From Rhizobiales bacterium 63-22 (lineage in GTDB: Bacteria > Pseudomonadota > Alphaproteobacteria > Rhizobiales > Rhizobiaceae), in assembly GCA_001898995.1 (NCBI GenBank), contig MKVZ01000017.1, forward strand, positions 22,062 through 86,061: a stretch of DNA of 64,000 nt, read 5' to 3'. The translations under genes and the position numbers were made by a program. The notes under the pieces are model-generated. The model made no database searches. It was not told the origin of the DNA and saw only the letters and a program-made list of their open reading frames with translations. Below are positions 54,520-64,000 of this stretch, piece by piece. Position 1 is the first letter of the stretch; every line of letters starts with the position of its first letter.

Positions 54520-56843
54520 GACGCCTCCTGCTTCGCAGCCGCTGCCGCGCGGGCGAGATTGGCTTCATACTGATATTTGGCGGAGCGGTACTGCTTCGGC
54601 CATGCAATGCCGGTCAGCCCGATCTTCGCCGCCTCGTGCAGCGACCAGTGCGGATCGGCCAGATGCGGCCGCGCGATGGCGCAGAGATCCGCGCGCCCGG
54701 CCGAAATGATCGAATTGGCGTGGTCGGCCTCCGAAATCGCGCCGACGGCGATGGTCGGAATATGGATTTCGTTGCGGATCTTGTCGGAGAACGGCGTCTG
54801 GAACAGACGGCCATAGACCGGCTTCTCGTCCTTCCAGACCTGCCCCGACGAGCAGTCGATCAGGTCGACGCCGGCCGCCTTGAACATGTCGGAAAAGATC
54901 GCCGCATCGTCCGGCGTGTTGCCGCCCTCGAACCAGTCGTGGCAGGAGAGGCGGATGGAGATCGGCTTGCCTTCGGGCCACACGGCGCGCACCGCGTGGA
55001 AGACTTCCAGCGGATAGCGGGCGCGGTTCTCGTGACTGCCGCCATATTCATCGTCGCGGCGGTTGGTCAGCGGCGAGAGGAAGCTGGACAGGAGATAGCC
55101 GTGCGCGCAATGCAGCTCCAGCCAGTCGACGCCGGCTTCCGCCGCACGCTGCGCGGCGGCGACGAAATCGGCCTTGACCCGGTCCATGTCGGCGCGGTCC
55201 ATCGCCTTCGGCGTCTGGCTGTGCTCCAGATAGGGCAGGGCGGAGGCGGAGATGAGCGGCCATCCGCCCTCTTCGAGAGGCTGGTCGATGCCTTCCCAGG
55301 CCAGTCTGGTCGAACCCTTGCGGCCCGCATGGCCGATCTGCATCCCGACCTTGGCGTCGGAGTTGCCGTGGACGAAATCGACGAGGCGCTTCCAGCCCTG
55401 CATCTGTTCGTCGTTCCAGATGCCGAGGCAGCCGGGCGTGATGCGCGCATCGGGCGAAACGCAGGTCATTTCGGCGAAGACGAGGCCCGCGCCGCCCATG
55501 GCGCGGCTGCCGAGATGCACCATGTGGAAATCGCCGATCAGCCCGTCGGTAGCCGAATACATCGCCATCGGCGAAACCACGATACGGTTCGGCAGGGTGA
55601 TGTCGCGCAGCCTGTAGGGCGTGAACATCGGCGGCAGGCAGCGCTCGCCGTCCGTCACGTTCAGCCCCTGCTTGCGGGCGAACCAGCGCTCGAAGCCCTC
55701 CAGCCACGTCCTGTCGCGCAGGCGCAGGTTTTCGTGGCTGATGCGCTGCGAGCGCGTCAGCATCGAATACATGAACTGTTCCGGTTCCAGCGTGTCGGCA
55801 TAGCGGCGGCCCACCACCTCGAACCATTCCATCGCGTTGCGCGCGGCATTCTGGATGCGGGCGACGTCGACGCGGCGGATGTCCTCATAGGCCGCCAGCA
55901 CGCCGGGAATGCTTTCCCTGCCGTGGCCGAGCTTCTGGAACTGGTTGGTGAGTTCGATGGCGTCGTCGATGGCGAGCTTGGTGCCCGAACCGATGGCGAA
56001 ATGCGCGGTATGCGCCGCGTCGCCCATTAGCACGACATGGGACTTGCCGTTGAAATGGCTCCATTTGCCGCAGATCAGCCGGCTGAAATTCAGCCATGCC
56101 GAGCCGCGCAGATGGCGCGCATTGCTCATGAGCTTGCTGCTTTCGAGCACTTCGGCGAAGACGTTTTCGCAGAAGTCGATGGAAGCCTGCTGGTCGAGCT
56201 TGTCCAATCCGTGCGCGAGATAGGCTTCCTCGGTCGTCTCCACGATGAAGGTCGAGGTCTTGTCGTCAAACTTGTAGATATGCGCCTGAAACCAGCCGTG
56301 CTCCGTCTTGCGGAAATCGAATGTGAAGGCGTCGAAAAGCTTGTCTGTGCCGAGCCAGATATAGCGGTTCGGGCGCACCACCAGATCGGGCTCGAATATT
56401 TCGGCATAACGGTTGCGGATTCTGGAATTGAGGCCGTCGGACGCGATGACGAGATCGGCGTCGGGGAAATCGAGGTCGCTTTCCACATCGGTCTCGAACT
56501 GGAGCGTCACGCCGAGCGCCTCGCAGCGCTTCTGCAGGATGTTGAGGAGCCGCTTGCGGCCGATGCCGACGAAGCCGTGGCCGGAGGTGCGCTGGCGCGT
56601 GCCCTTGAACAGGACCTCGATATCGTCCCAGTGGTTGAAGGCGTCCTGGATTTCCGCGGCGCTTTCCGGGTCCCAGACCTTCATCGCCTCCATGGTCGCA
56701 TCGGAGAAGACGACCCCCCAGCCGAACGTGTCATAGGGCCGGTTGCGCTCCACCGCGGTGATGTCATGCTCCGGGTGGAGCTTCTTCATCAGGAGGGCGA
56801 AATAAAGTCCGGCCGGGCCGCCACCAATGCATACGATGCGCAT
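54516..56843 (-). CDS. Flavin monooxygenase/Old-Yellow-Enzyme fusion (2-aminobenzoyl-CoA monooxygenase/reductase or salicylyl-CoA 5-hydroxylase type)
   Basis: The 775-residue protein has an N-terminal FAD monooxygenase ([20 protein letters not shown], GxGxxG at 7-12; DG near GDAAHTAHF) and, from about residue 395, an Old Yellow Enzyme TIM barrel ([39 protein letters not shown]). This architecture is known from Azoarcus evansii 2-aminobenzoyl-CoA monooxygenase/reductase and Streptomyces salicylyl-CoA 5-hydroxylase. It hydroxylates C5 of an aryl-CoA and, in the Azoarcus enzyme, also reduces the ring. The ATG at 56843 has GGGAG upstream. It is the first gene of a seven-gene operon. Confidence 0.9.
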   Translation of the reverse strand: MRIVCIGGGPAGLYFALLMKKLHPEHDITAVERNRPYDTFGWGVVFSDATMEAMKVWDPESAAEIQDAFNHWDDIEVLFKGTRQRTSGHGFVGIGRKRLLNILQKRCEALGVTLQFETDVESDLDFPDADLVIASDGLNSRIRNRYAEIFEPDLVVRPNRYIWLGTDKLFDAFTFDFRKTEHGWFQAHIYKFDDKTSTFIVETTEEAYLAHGLDKLDQQASIDFCENVFAEVLESSKLMSNARHLRGSAWLNFSRLICGKWSHFNGKSHVVLMGDAAHTAHFAIGSGTKLAIDDAIELTNQFQKLGHGRESIPGVLAAYEDIRRVDVARIQNAARNAMEWFEVVGRRYADTLEPEQFMYSMLTRSQRISHENLRLRDRTWLEGFERWFARKQGLNVTDGERCLPPMFTPYRLRDITLPNRIVVSPMAMYSATDGLIGDFHMVHLGSRAMGGAGLVFAEMTCVSPDARITPGCLGIWNDEQMQGWKRLVDFVHGNSDAKVGMQIGHAGRKGSTRLAWEGIDQPLEEGGWPLISASALPYLEHSQTPKAMDRADMDRVKADFVAAAQRAAEAGVDWLELHCAHGYLLSSFLSPLTNRRDDEYGGSHENRARYPLEVFHAVRAVWPEGKPISIRLSCHDWFEGGNTPDDAAIFSDMFKAAGVDLIDCSSGQVWKDEKPVYGRLFQTPFSDKIRNEIHIPTIAVGAISEADHANSIISAGRADLCAIARPHLADPHWSLHEAAKIGLTGIAWPKQYRSAKYQYEANLARAAAAAKQEAS

Positions 56844-56900
56844 GTCCGCTCCCATTCTTATCGCGCCGCCCCCAGGCATGGCATATTGGGCGGCATATTA

Positions 56901-56918
56901 TTTTAAGTTTAAAATATA
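56901..56918. promoter_or_regulatory. AT-rich palindromic operator, copy 2
   Basis: The same 18 bases as at 35272-35289 (TTTTAAGTTTAAAATATA), with TTTTAA/TTAAAA arms at 56901-56914. It covers the -10 box of the monooxygenase operon promoter, 57 bases before the ATG. It may also influence divergent iorA transcription. Confidence 0.8.
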
Positions 56919-56940
56919 TTCCCGACCGGCAAGCCGTCAA
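56913..56940 (-). promoter_or_regulatory. Promoter of the monooxygenase operon
   Basis: On the minus strand TTGACG (56940-56935), 16 bases, TATATT (56918-56913). Hexamers and spacing are identical to the ligase promoter at 35284-35311, although the spacers differ in sequence. Confidence 0.75.
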
Positions 56941-57059
56941 GCCAAAAACGCGATTTCCGGCATTCGGTGCCATGCGGCTGTTTTGCGGAGCCGGTTACTC
57001 GCTATATATGCGTTTACATATATGCAAATGCATGTAATTTTACCGAATATCTATTTTTA

Positions 57060-57089
57060 TTGACAGAATTGCATTAAAAAAAATATGCT
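57060..57089 (+). promoter_or_regulatory. Promoter of iorAB
   Basis: TTGACA (57060-57065), an 18-base A-rich spacer, and TATGCT (57084-57089), 47 bases before the iorA ATG. Upstream, TTACAT...ATGTAA (about 57014-57037) forms an imperfect inverted repeat that may be a regulator site. Confidence 0.68.
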
Positions 57090-57136
57090 GTTGCAAATTT
57101 AATGAAAATTCCGGGTCACGGAAAAGGGGAGTATCA

Positions 57137-59290
57137 ATGGCTGAACGGTCATTTGCGCGTGAAGTCGAGGACTTGAAGCTCGGCGAGGGAGACATCTTTC
57201 GCGGCGAGGGTATTCTGGCCATCACCAAGGCGCTGCTTCAATCCGGCGTGTCCTATGTCGGCGGCTATCAGGGCTCGCCGATCTCGCATCTGATGGACGT
57301 GCTGTCCGACGCGAAGGACGTAATGGAGGAACTGGGCGTCCATTTCGAATCCTCCGCATCGGAAGCGGCGGCGGCGGCCATGCTGTCGGCCTCGGTGCTC
57401 TATCCGGTGCGCGGTGCGGTGGCGTGGAAATCCACCGCTGGAACCAATGTCGCCTCCGATGCGCTGTCCAACCTGTCGTCGGGCGGCGTGACCGGCGGCG
57501 CGCTGGTCATTATCGGCGAGGATTTCGGCGAAGGCTCCTCCATCATGCAGGAGCGCAGCCACGCCTATGCGATGAAATCGCAGATGTGGCTTCTGACCCC
57601 GCGTCCCAACCTGCCGTCCATCGTCGATGCGGTGGAAAAGGGCTTCGAGCTGTCGGAGGCCTCCAACACGCCGGTGATGCTGCAGGTCGGCATCCGCAGT
57701 TGCCATGTGCATGGGCAATTCGTCGCCAAGGACAACAAACGGCCGGAACATACGCTGGCCGAGGCGCTGGAAAATCCGCACCGCGATTTCAACCGTATCG
57801 TCCTGCCCCCGGCGACCTTCCTGCACGAGAAGGAAAAGCTGGAGCGGCGCTGGCCCGCGGCGGTTGAATTCATCAAGGCCAACCGCCTCAACGAGCATTT
57901 CGGGCCGGAAGAGGGCGAGGTCGGCATCATCCTGCAGGGCGGCATTTATAACGGCGCCATGCGCGCGCTGCAGCAGCTCGGACTTGCCGACGTCTATGGC
58001 GAGAGTCGGGTGCCGCTCTATGTCATGAACGTCGCCTATCCGATGATCGACGACGAGGTGGTCGATTTCGTCGCCGGCAAGAAGGCCGTCCTCATGGTCG
58101 AGGAGGGCGCGCCGGAATATATCGAGCACACGCTGCACACGCTTCTCCGCCGCCGGGATATCCAGACGAAAGTGTCCGGCAAGGATGTGCTGCCGCTCGG
58201 CGGCGAATATACGACGCCGGTACTGGTCAAGGGCATGGCCGCCTTCTTCGAGGCCAATGCGCCGCAGATGCTCGGCAACCGTCCGCCCGTGCCCGATCCG
58301 TCGCCGGTGCTGGCCGATACGCGGGTCAAGGCGCTGGCCGAGGTCGTGCCGCCGCGCCCCGCCGGCTTCTGCACCGGCTGCCCGGAACGGCCGATCTTCG
58401 CCGCCATGAAGCTGGTCGAGCAGGAACTGGGGCCGCATCACGTCTCGGCCGATATCGGCTGCCATCTCTTTTCCATCCTGCCGCCCTTCAATATCGGCGG
58501 CACGACGATGGGCTACGGCCTTGGGCCGGCATCGGCCTCCGCCTTCAATGTGCCGGCGGGCAAGCGCGCCATCTCGGTGATGGGCGACGGCGGTTTCTGG
58601 CACAACGGGCTGACCACATCGGTCGGCAACGCCGTGTTCAACAAGCAGGACGGCGTGATCCTTCTGGTCGACAATTTCTATTCGTCGGCGACCGGCGGTC
58701 AGGACATCATGTCGTCTCGCGCCGTCAATCCGCGCCGCAAGACCAACAATTCGGTGGTCGATGCGGTCAAGGGCATCGGTGCGACATGGGTGCGCCAGAT
58801 CGACCGCACCTATGACGTCGCCAGGATGCGCGACACGCTGCGCGAAGCGCTGACGACCAAGGAAAAGGGGCCGAAGATCATCGTCGCCTCGTCCGAATGC
58901 ATGCTCAACAAGCAGCGCCGCGTGAAGCCGCAGTTCAATCAGGCGGTGAAGGACGGCAAGCGTGCGGTCAAGCAGCGTTTCGGCGTCGACGAGGATGTGT
59001 GCACTGGCGATCACGCCTGCATTCGCCTGTCGGGCTGCCCGTCGCTTTCGGTCAAGCATACCGACGATCCGCTGAAGGACGATCCGGTCGCGGCCATCGA
59101 CAACAGCTGCGTGGGCTGCGGCAATTGCGGCGAGGTCTCAGAAGCCGCCGTTCTGTGCCCGTCCTTCTACCGGGCCGACGTCATATACAACCCGACCGGC
59201 TGGGACAGGCTCGTCCACCGCATCCGCTCCGCCGTCATCGGCTGGCTGCAGAAGCGCCGTCAGGCCTCGCGCGTCGTCTTTGCCGACTGA
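57137..59290 (+). CDS. iorA: Indolepyruvate ferredoxin oxidoreductase, alpha subunit
   Basis: The 717-residue protein has the pyrimidine-binding part of a TPP enzyme at its N-terminus (GGYQGSPISHLMDVL), the TPP-diphosphate segment GDGGFWHNGLTTSVGN, and a C-terminal iron-sulfur region with CVGCGNC. The first Cys cluster reads CTGDHACIRLSGC, one Cys short of a standard 4Fe-4S motif. IorAB oxidatively decarboxylates aryl pyruvates such as indolepyruvate to aryl-acetyl-CoA. The aerobic context suggests an oxygen-tolerant variant using another electron acceptor. The ATG follows AAGGGGAG. Confidence 0.9.
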   Translation: MAERSFAREVEDLKLGEGDIFRGEGILAITKALLQSGVSYVGGYQGSPISHLMDVLSDAKDVMEELGVHFESSASEAAAAAMLSASVLYPVRGAVAWKSTAGTNVASDALSNLSSGGVTGGALVIIGEDFGEGSSIMQERSHAYAMKSQMWLLTPRPNLPSIVDAVEKGFELSEASNTPVMLQVGIRSCHVHGQFVAKDNKRPEHTLAEALENPHRDFNRIVLPPATFLHEKEKLERRWPAAVEFIKANRLNEHFGPEEGEVGIILQGGIYNGAMRALQQLGLADVYGESRVPLYVMNVAYPMIDDEVVDFVAGKKAVLMVEEGAPEYIEHTLHTLLRRRDIQTKVSGKDVLPLGGEYTTPVLVKGMAAFFEANAPQMLGNRPPVPDPSPVLADTRVKALAEVVPPRPAGFCTGCPERPIFAAMKLVEQELGPHHVSADIGCHLFSILPPFNIGGTTMGYGLGPASASAFNVPAGKRAISVMGDGGFWHNGLTTSVGNAVFNKQDGVILLVDNFYSSATGGQDIMSSRAVNPRRKTNNSVVDAVKGIGATWVRQIDRTYDVARMRDTLREALTTKEKGPKIIVASSECMLNKQRRVKPQFNQAVKDGKRAVKQRFGVDEDVCTGDHACIRLSGCPSLSVKHTDDPLKDDPVAAIDNSCVGCGNCGEVSEAAVLCPSFYRADVIYNPTGWDRLVHRIRSAVIGWLQKRRQASRVVFAD

Positions 59291-59300
59291 GGAAATCATT

Positions 59301-60851
59301 ATGCAAATGCTCAGAACCTCTTCGACGGCGCAGCTTTCGCAGGACAGGCCGCTTTCCATCGCCATTCTCGCCATGGGCGGGCAGGGCGGCGGCGTGCTGG
59401 CCGACTGGATCGTGGCGCTCGCCGAAAGCCAGGGCTGGGTCGCCCAGACCACATCCGTCCCCGGCGTAGCGCAGCGCACCGGCGCGACCATCTATTATCT
59501 GGAACTGCTGCAGCCACGCGAGGGCGTGATGCCGATCCTCTCGCTGATGCCGACGCCGGGCGATGTCGACGTGGTGATGGCCGCCGAACTGATGGAGGCC
59601 GGGCGCTCCGTACTGCGCGGTCTGGTAACGCCGGACAAGACGCTGCTCATCGCCTCCACCCACCGCTCCTATGCGGTGGGCGAAAAGGAAAAGCCGGGCG
59701 ACGGCATCGGCAATCCCGTGGTGGTGGAAGATGCCACGGCCTTTGCGGCCAGAAAGACCATCGCCTTCAACATGGATACGCTGGCCGTGAAGAACGGCAG
59801 CGTGATTTCCTCCGCCATGTTCGGCGCATTGGCCGCCGCGAAGGTGCTGCCTTTCGGCAAGGAGGCATTCGAGGCGACGATCCGCGCCGGCGGCAAGGGC
59901 ATCGAGGCGAGCCTCAGGGCTTTCGACGCCGCCTATCAGCGCGCACTGAAAGGCGAGAACGACAGGCTTTCGGCCACTCCCGCCAAGCGGCTCGATCCGC
60001 TGCCGGAAAAGGTAGGCCATCCGGCGCTCGACCGGCTGATCGCGCGCATCCGCAACGAGTTTCCGGCCGAGGCGCATCCCATGCTTTATGCGGGCGTGCG
60101 CAAGCTCACCGATTTTCAGGACCCGGCCTATGCGGCGGAATATCTGACGCGCTGCGCCGCACTCGCGGCGGCCGACCGCCAGCATGGCGGCGAGGCGCAC
60201 GATTTCGCCTTCACGGTGCAGGCCGCGAAATATGTCGCCGTCGCCATGGCCTATGACGACGTAATCCGCGTCGCCGACATCAAGGTGCGCGGCTCCCGTT
60301 TCGAGCGGGTGCGCAGGGAAGTCGGCGTGAAGGCCGGCCAAATCGCCTCTACGACCGAATATATGCATCCACGCATGGAAGAGGTCTGCGGCACGCTGCC
60401 GAAGTCCATCGGCGAGCGGATCGAGAACAGCCCGAAACTGTTCGCCTGGCTCGACCGGCGGGTCAACAAGGGCCGGCGTGTCAATACCGGCACGCTGTTC
60501 TGGTTCACCGGGCTCTATGTCGTGTCGGCCATGCGCCGCTTCCGGCGCGGCAGCCTGCGCCATCACCGCGAGGTGGAGCACCGGGAAGCATGGCTTGCCG
60601 GGGCGCTCGACGTCCTGCCGAAGAATTACGATCTCGCCGTCGAGGTACTGGGCTGCCGCCGTCTGGTGAAGGGCTATTCGGACACCCATGCGCGCGGGCT
60701 GTCGAAATTCGACCGCGTGCTGTCCGCCTTGCCGATGCTGGAGCATCGCGAGGACGGCGCGGCCTGGCTGCGCCGCCTGCGGCAGGCAGCCCTGCTCGAC
60801 GAGCAGGGCATCGCGCTCGACGGCGCGCTGAAGACGGTCGCGACTCTCTAG
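59301..60851 (+). CDS. iorB: Indolepyruvate oxidoreductase beta subunit with long C-terminal domain
   Basis: The 516-residue protein begins with the gamma-type domain of 2-oxoacid oxidoreductases (IAILAMGGQGGGVLADWIVA to about residue 200). It continues with an extra domain of some 300 residues (from AHPMLYAGVRKLTDFQDPAY) not found in archaeal IorB. The GAGG before the ATG at 59301 decides this start. It lies 10 bases after iorA and should form one enzyme with it. Confidence 0.88.
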   Translation: MQMLRTSSTAQLSQDRPLSIAILAMGGQGGGVLADWIVALAESQGWVAQTTSVPGVAQRTGATIYYLELLQPREGVMPILSLMPTPGDVDVVMAAELMEAGRSVLRGLVTPDKTLLIASTHRSYAVGEKEKPGDGIGNPVVVEDATAFAARKTIAFNMDTLAVKNGSVISSAMFGALAAAKVLPFGKEAFEATIRAGGKGIEASLRAFDAAYQRALKGENDRLSATPAKRLDPLPEKVGHPALDRLIARIRNEFPAEAHPMLYAGVRKLTDFQDPAYAAEYLTRCAALAAADRQHGGEAHDFAFTVQAAKYVAVAMAYDDVIRVADIKVRGSRFERVRREVGVKAGQIASTTEYMHPRMEEVCGTLPKSIGERIENSPKLFAWLDRRVNKGRRVNTGTLFWFTGLYVVSAMRRFRRGSLRHHREVEHREAWLAGALDVLPKNYDLAVEVLGCRRLVKGYSDTHARGLSKFDRVLSALPMLEHREDGAAWLRRLRQAALLDEQGIALDGALKTVATL

Positions 60852-60891
60852 CATGAACGCCAATCGCAACTGGGAATAAAAAGGGGAACCC

Positions 60892-62199
60892 ATGTCACAA
60901 GTGCAATCGATCGATGCTCCGGCCATTGCCGGGCGTGAAATTTCTGCCAGCAAGAGCCTGCTTGTCGTAGGGCTATGCTGGTTCGCCATTTTCTCGGAAG
61001 GCTATGACGTCGGGGTGATCGGCGCGATCCTGCCCGCGCTTTCGACCGACCCGGTATGGCGGTTGACGCCGATCGAACTCGGCGCCATCGGCAGTTATAC
61101 GGTGATCGGCATGCTGATCGGCGGTATTCTCTCCGGCATGCTGAGCGAGATTTACGGGCGCAAGCCGCTGTTCATGACGAGCATCACGCTGTTTTCGCTC
61201 TGCTTGATCGTCAGTGCCATGGCGCCGACACCGTTCATCTTCGGACTGAGCAGGTTCGTCGCCGGTATCGGCCTCGGCGGCATCATTCCGGTCGCGGCGG
61301 CGCTGACGGTGGAATATTCACCTTCGCAGAAGAAGAGCTTCAATTACGGCCTGATGTATTCCGGCTATTCGGTAGGCCTGCTGGCGGCCGCCCTGTGCGG
61401 ACGCGCCTTTCTGGCCGAGCATGGCTGGCGATTTATCATGCTTCTCGGCGCACTGCCGCTTCTGTTCACGCCGGTGCTCCTCACCCTCCTACCGGAATCG
61501 GTGGAATCGCTGGTACACCGGGGCAAATGGGAGGCCGCCGCCAGAACCGCTCGCCGCATGGGGATAGATGTGCCGGCCACCGTCGCCAAGAAACAGGAAG
61601 CTCTCGACTGGCGCGTGGTCTTCCGTGCGATTTTCGCGCCGGAAAAAGCAAGGGAAACGGTCTGTTTCTGGATTGCGCTTTTCATGGGGCTTCTGCTGGT
61701 CTACGGCATAGCGCAATGGCTGCCGCAGATCATGCGCAAAAGCGGCTACGATCTCGGCGACAGCCTGCTTTTCCTGGCGGTCTTCAGCCTGAGTTCGGCC
61801 ATCGGCGGCATCCTGCTCGGCACATGGGCCGATCGCTTCGGCGTGCGCAGGGCAGTGTCCCTGTCCTATGCGCTCGGCGCGCTCGGCATCGTGGCGCTTG
61901 CCTTCAAGGGCTCGCTTCTGATGAGCTATACTTTCGCCGCCATCGCCGGCTTCGGAACGATTTCCGCCTCGCTGGTGCTGACGGGTTATCTCGCGCAGCG
62001 CCTCGATCCGGCCATTCGTTCGGCGGGAACCGGTTGGGCATTGAGCTTTTCGCGGCTGGGCGCGTTGTCCGGTCCGCTCGTCGGCGGCTTCATCGCGAGC
62101 ATGAATGTGGCGCCGCAGTGGAATTTCTACATTTTCGCAATCGTGGCGGTGCTCGCCGCATGCGCCACGGCGCTTATCCCGCCTCCGGCGTCGGAGTGA
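60892..62199 (+). CDS. MFS transporter, aromatic acid:H+ symporter type
   Basis: The 435-residue membrane protein has about twelve helices. The first carries EGYDVGVIGAILPAL, matching the acidic DGxD-type motif of PcaK/BenK symporters, and the loop after helix 2 carries GMLSEIYGRKPLF. It would import benzoate-, anthranilate- or arylacetate-like anions. AAGGGGA lies 4 bases before the ATG. It follows iorB by 40 bases in the same direction. Confidence 0.87.
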   Translation: MSQVQSIDAPAIAGREISASKSLLVVGLCWFAIFSEGYDVGVIGAILPALSTDPVWRLTPIELGAIGSYTVIGMLIGGILSGMLSEIYGRKPLFMTSITLFSLCLIVSAMAPTPFIFGLSRFVAGIGLGGIIPVAAALTVEYSPSQKKSFNYGLMYSGYSVGLLAAALCGRAFLAEHGWRFIMLLGALPLLFTPVLLTLLPESVESLVHRGKWEAAARTARRMGIDVPATVAKKQEALDWRVVFRAIFAPEKARETVCFWIALFMGLLLVYGIAQWLPQIMRKSGYDLGDSLLFLAVFSLSSAIGGILLGTWADRFGVRRAVSLSYALGALGIVALAFKGSLLMSYTFAAIAGFGTISASLVLTGYLAQRLDPAIRSAGTGWALSFSRLGALSGPLVGGFIASMNVAPQWNFYIFAIVAVLAACATALIPPPASE

Positions 62200-62229
62200 C
62201 GCCGAACGTGGAATAACTGTCGGTGCGGT

Positions 62230-62736
62230 TCAGATTTCGTGCTTGCGGATGTTGCGCAGCATTTTCTGTAGCGTGCCGACAAAGGCATGATGTTCGTCCT
62301 CGCTGATATCGGCGAACATCTGCAACATGGATTCATACATGATCGGCCAGGCGGAATTAAACACCTCGCGGCCCGCTTCCGTGATGGACACGTCGCGGAT
62401 GCGCATGTCGTCCCGGCGCGCTTCCCGGCGGATATAGCCTTGTTCCTCAAGGGAATCGAGGATGCGGCTCATGGTCGATTGCTCGGTGACGGCGAAGACG
62501 GACAGTTCGTTGATGGTCGCGGACGGCGTGATGGTGAGAATGGAAAGTGTGCGCATCTTCACCGTCGTCATCTGCTTCGGCTTGAGCGCTTCGGAGAGGC
62601 TGGTGTTGTAGCGGGCCATGATACGGTTCATCAGATAAGGGGCAAAACTGTTCAGGCCGATCTCACCCAGTGTCCGCGTAATGGGTGCTTCCTGGCTTTC
62701 GGAAGCCAGCACACTGCCTGAAAAGCGTTCTTCCAT
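62230..62736 (-). CDS. MarR-family regulator D
   Basis: The 168-residue winged-helix protein has APYLMNRIMARYNTSLSEAL, ATINELSVFAVTEQSTMSRI and the wing MRIRDVSITEAG. The ATG at 62736 has GAGG 6 bases upstream; a TTG at 62748 is less likely. It faces the MFS gene tail to tail and is close in pattern to regulator B. It marks the end of the aromatic region. Confidence 0.88.
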   Translation of the reverse strand: MEERFSGSVLASESQEAPITRTLGEIGLNSFAPYLMNRIMARYNTSLSEALKPKQMTTVKMRTLSILTITPSATINELSVFAVTEQSTMSRILDSLEEQGYIRREARRDDMRIRDVSITEAGREVFNSAWPIMYESMLQMFADISEDEHHAFVGTLQKMLRNIRKHEI

Positions 62737-63178
62737 AATCGTCCTCAAAAAAACTGCCCGTATGAATCCCGTACCGCAATCCGACCTGTATGACTTAACG
62801 TCTGACTTGCCGATAAGCTACAGTTTTCCGGTGTTTACGATGGCTTTTCGAGCACTTTGGGATATCGTGCGGCATGAATCGCTCCGCCGTCGCCGATAGA
62901 CGCACCTTGCCGCAAGATAGAGCTGCAGGAAGGCGCTATCGCCGGATCTGGGCTTAATCCGGGGAAAGTAACCGAAACGTTGTAAAAAAATTCCTGCAAT
63001 CGGTTAAGTCGATTTTTGCCCTTGTTTGAACCCAATTCCAGTCTATATAGAGGGCCATCGAACTTTGTTAGCGACTTTTGTTGTCGGACGCCTTCATGGC
63101 GCATTCAGATATCCCTTCATCGTCGATTTACCGGTCCGGCCATTCGGCCGGCCTCTCTAGCGATTGAAAGGAATCGTT
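62737..63178. other. Divergent region between MarR D and the cold-shock gene
   Basis: These 442 bases hold no supported gene. The right part is the cold-shock promoter and leader. The left part must hold the MarR D promoter, but no clear consensus or operator is visible there. Confidence 0.5.
63022..63049 (+). promoter_or_regulatory. Cold-shock gene promoter with long leader
   Basis: TTGTTT (63022-63027), 16 bases, TATATA (63044-63049). This predicts a leader of about 120 bases before the ATG at 63179, including a GC-rich hairpin (CCGGCC/GGCCGG near 63136-63152). Long structured leaders are usual for csp mRNAs. Confidence 0.58.
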
Positions 63179-63388
63179 ATGAATGCAGGCACTGTAAAGT
63201 GGTTTAACGGCACCAAGGGTTTCGGTTTCATCCAGCCTGACAATGGCGGCCAGGACGTTTTCGTCCACATTTCCGCCGTTGAGCGCGCCGGAATGCGCGG
63301 CCTCGATGAAGGCCAGAAGATCCGTTACGACATCGTGCAGGATAAGCGTTCGGGCAAAAGCTCGGCCGACAATCTTCAGGCTGCCTAA
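63179..63388 (+). CDS. cspA: Cold-shock protein, CspA family
   Basis: The 69-residue protein is a single cold-shock domain with RNP1 KGFGFIQP and RNP2 VFVHIS, preceded by GTVKWFNGT. It binds single-stranded RNA and DNA as an RNA chaperone. AAAGGA lies 6 bases before the ATG at 63179. A rho-independent terminator follows. Confidence 0.95.
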   Translation: MNAGTVKWFNGTKGFGFIQPDNGGQDVFVHISAVERAGMRGLDEGQKIRYDIVQDKRSGKSSADNLQAA

Positions 63389-63446
63389 GGAATCTCATTC
63401 GCTCGCGTGACCACGGATGTACTGGCACGCAGGGCCAATGATGGTG

Positions 63447-64000
<554 letters not shown>

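Overview
The window looks like chromosome of a Hyphomicrobiales alphaproteobacterium, most likely Brucella/Ochrobactrum or a close relative. Reasons: a complete acpXL-to-lpxXL block for very-long-chain lipid A acylation, the alphaproteobacterial zeta-type ATPase inhibitor (DUF1476) beside purQSC, GC-rich codon use, and an intergenic palindromic repeat with GCATTTCC/GGAAATGC arms of the kind I associate with Brucellaceae. The genus is an inference.

Layout. 1-2.0 kb: start of a glutathione S-transferase gene, then purine genes purC-purS-purQ (minus). 2.2-4.9 kb: DUF1476, an HpaI-type aldolase, a small serine hydrolase and a VOC protein. 5.0-11.9 kb (minus): acpXL, fabF2XL, fabF1XL, adh2XL, lpxXL, rpe, purB. 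12.3-15.8 kb: aldose epimerase, 2-keto-3-deoxygluconate kinase, a 2H phosphoesterase (DUF1045), a HAD phosphatase. 16.0-23.5 kb: a CBS-BON protein, two different P-type ATPases, a secreted phytase-like protein. 23.6-33.2 kb: a LacI-type regulator with a perfect palindromic operator faces a long minus-strand run of gluconokinase, amidase, a polyol-class ABC transporter, an orphan amino-acid-type binding protein and an M20 amidohydrolase.

33.5-62.7 kb is the most interesting part, a catabolic region for aromatic acids activated as CoA thioesters. It holds a 2-aminobenzoate/benzoate-type CoA ligase; a gentisate-type dioxygenase, fumarylpyruvate-type hydrolase, LivKHMGF-type transporter, arylformamidase-like hydrolase, nitrilase, flavin reductase and GntR regulator (plus); a hotdog thioesterase and three MarR regulators (plus); a seven-gene minus operon (monooxygenase/Old-Yellow-Enzyme fusion, SDR, crotonase, acyl-CoA dehydrogenase, RidA-like protein, FadJ-like fusion, thiolase); indolepyruvate oxidoreductase iorAB, an aromatic-acid MFS transporter and a fourth MarR. 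The ligase and the monooxygenase operon, 21 kb apart, have the same promoter layout (TTGACG, 16 nt, TATATT), each with the same 18-base AT-rich palindromic site over the -10 box. They therefore probably form one regulon. The likely substrate is anthranilate and/or salicylate, perhaps fed from indole or tryptophan compounds.

62.7-64 kb: a cold-shock gene, then a broken N-terminal fragment of a tyrosine integrase lying head to head with the start of dusA. This is what remains of an element that integrated into dusA.

No rRNA, tRNA or CRISPR array was seen.
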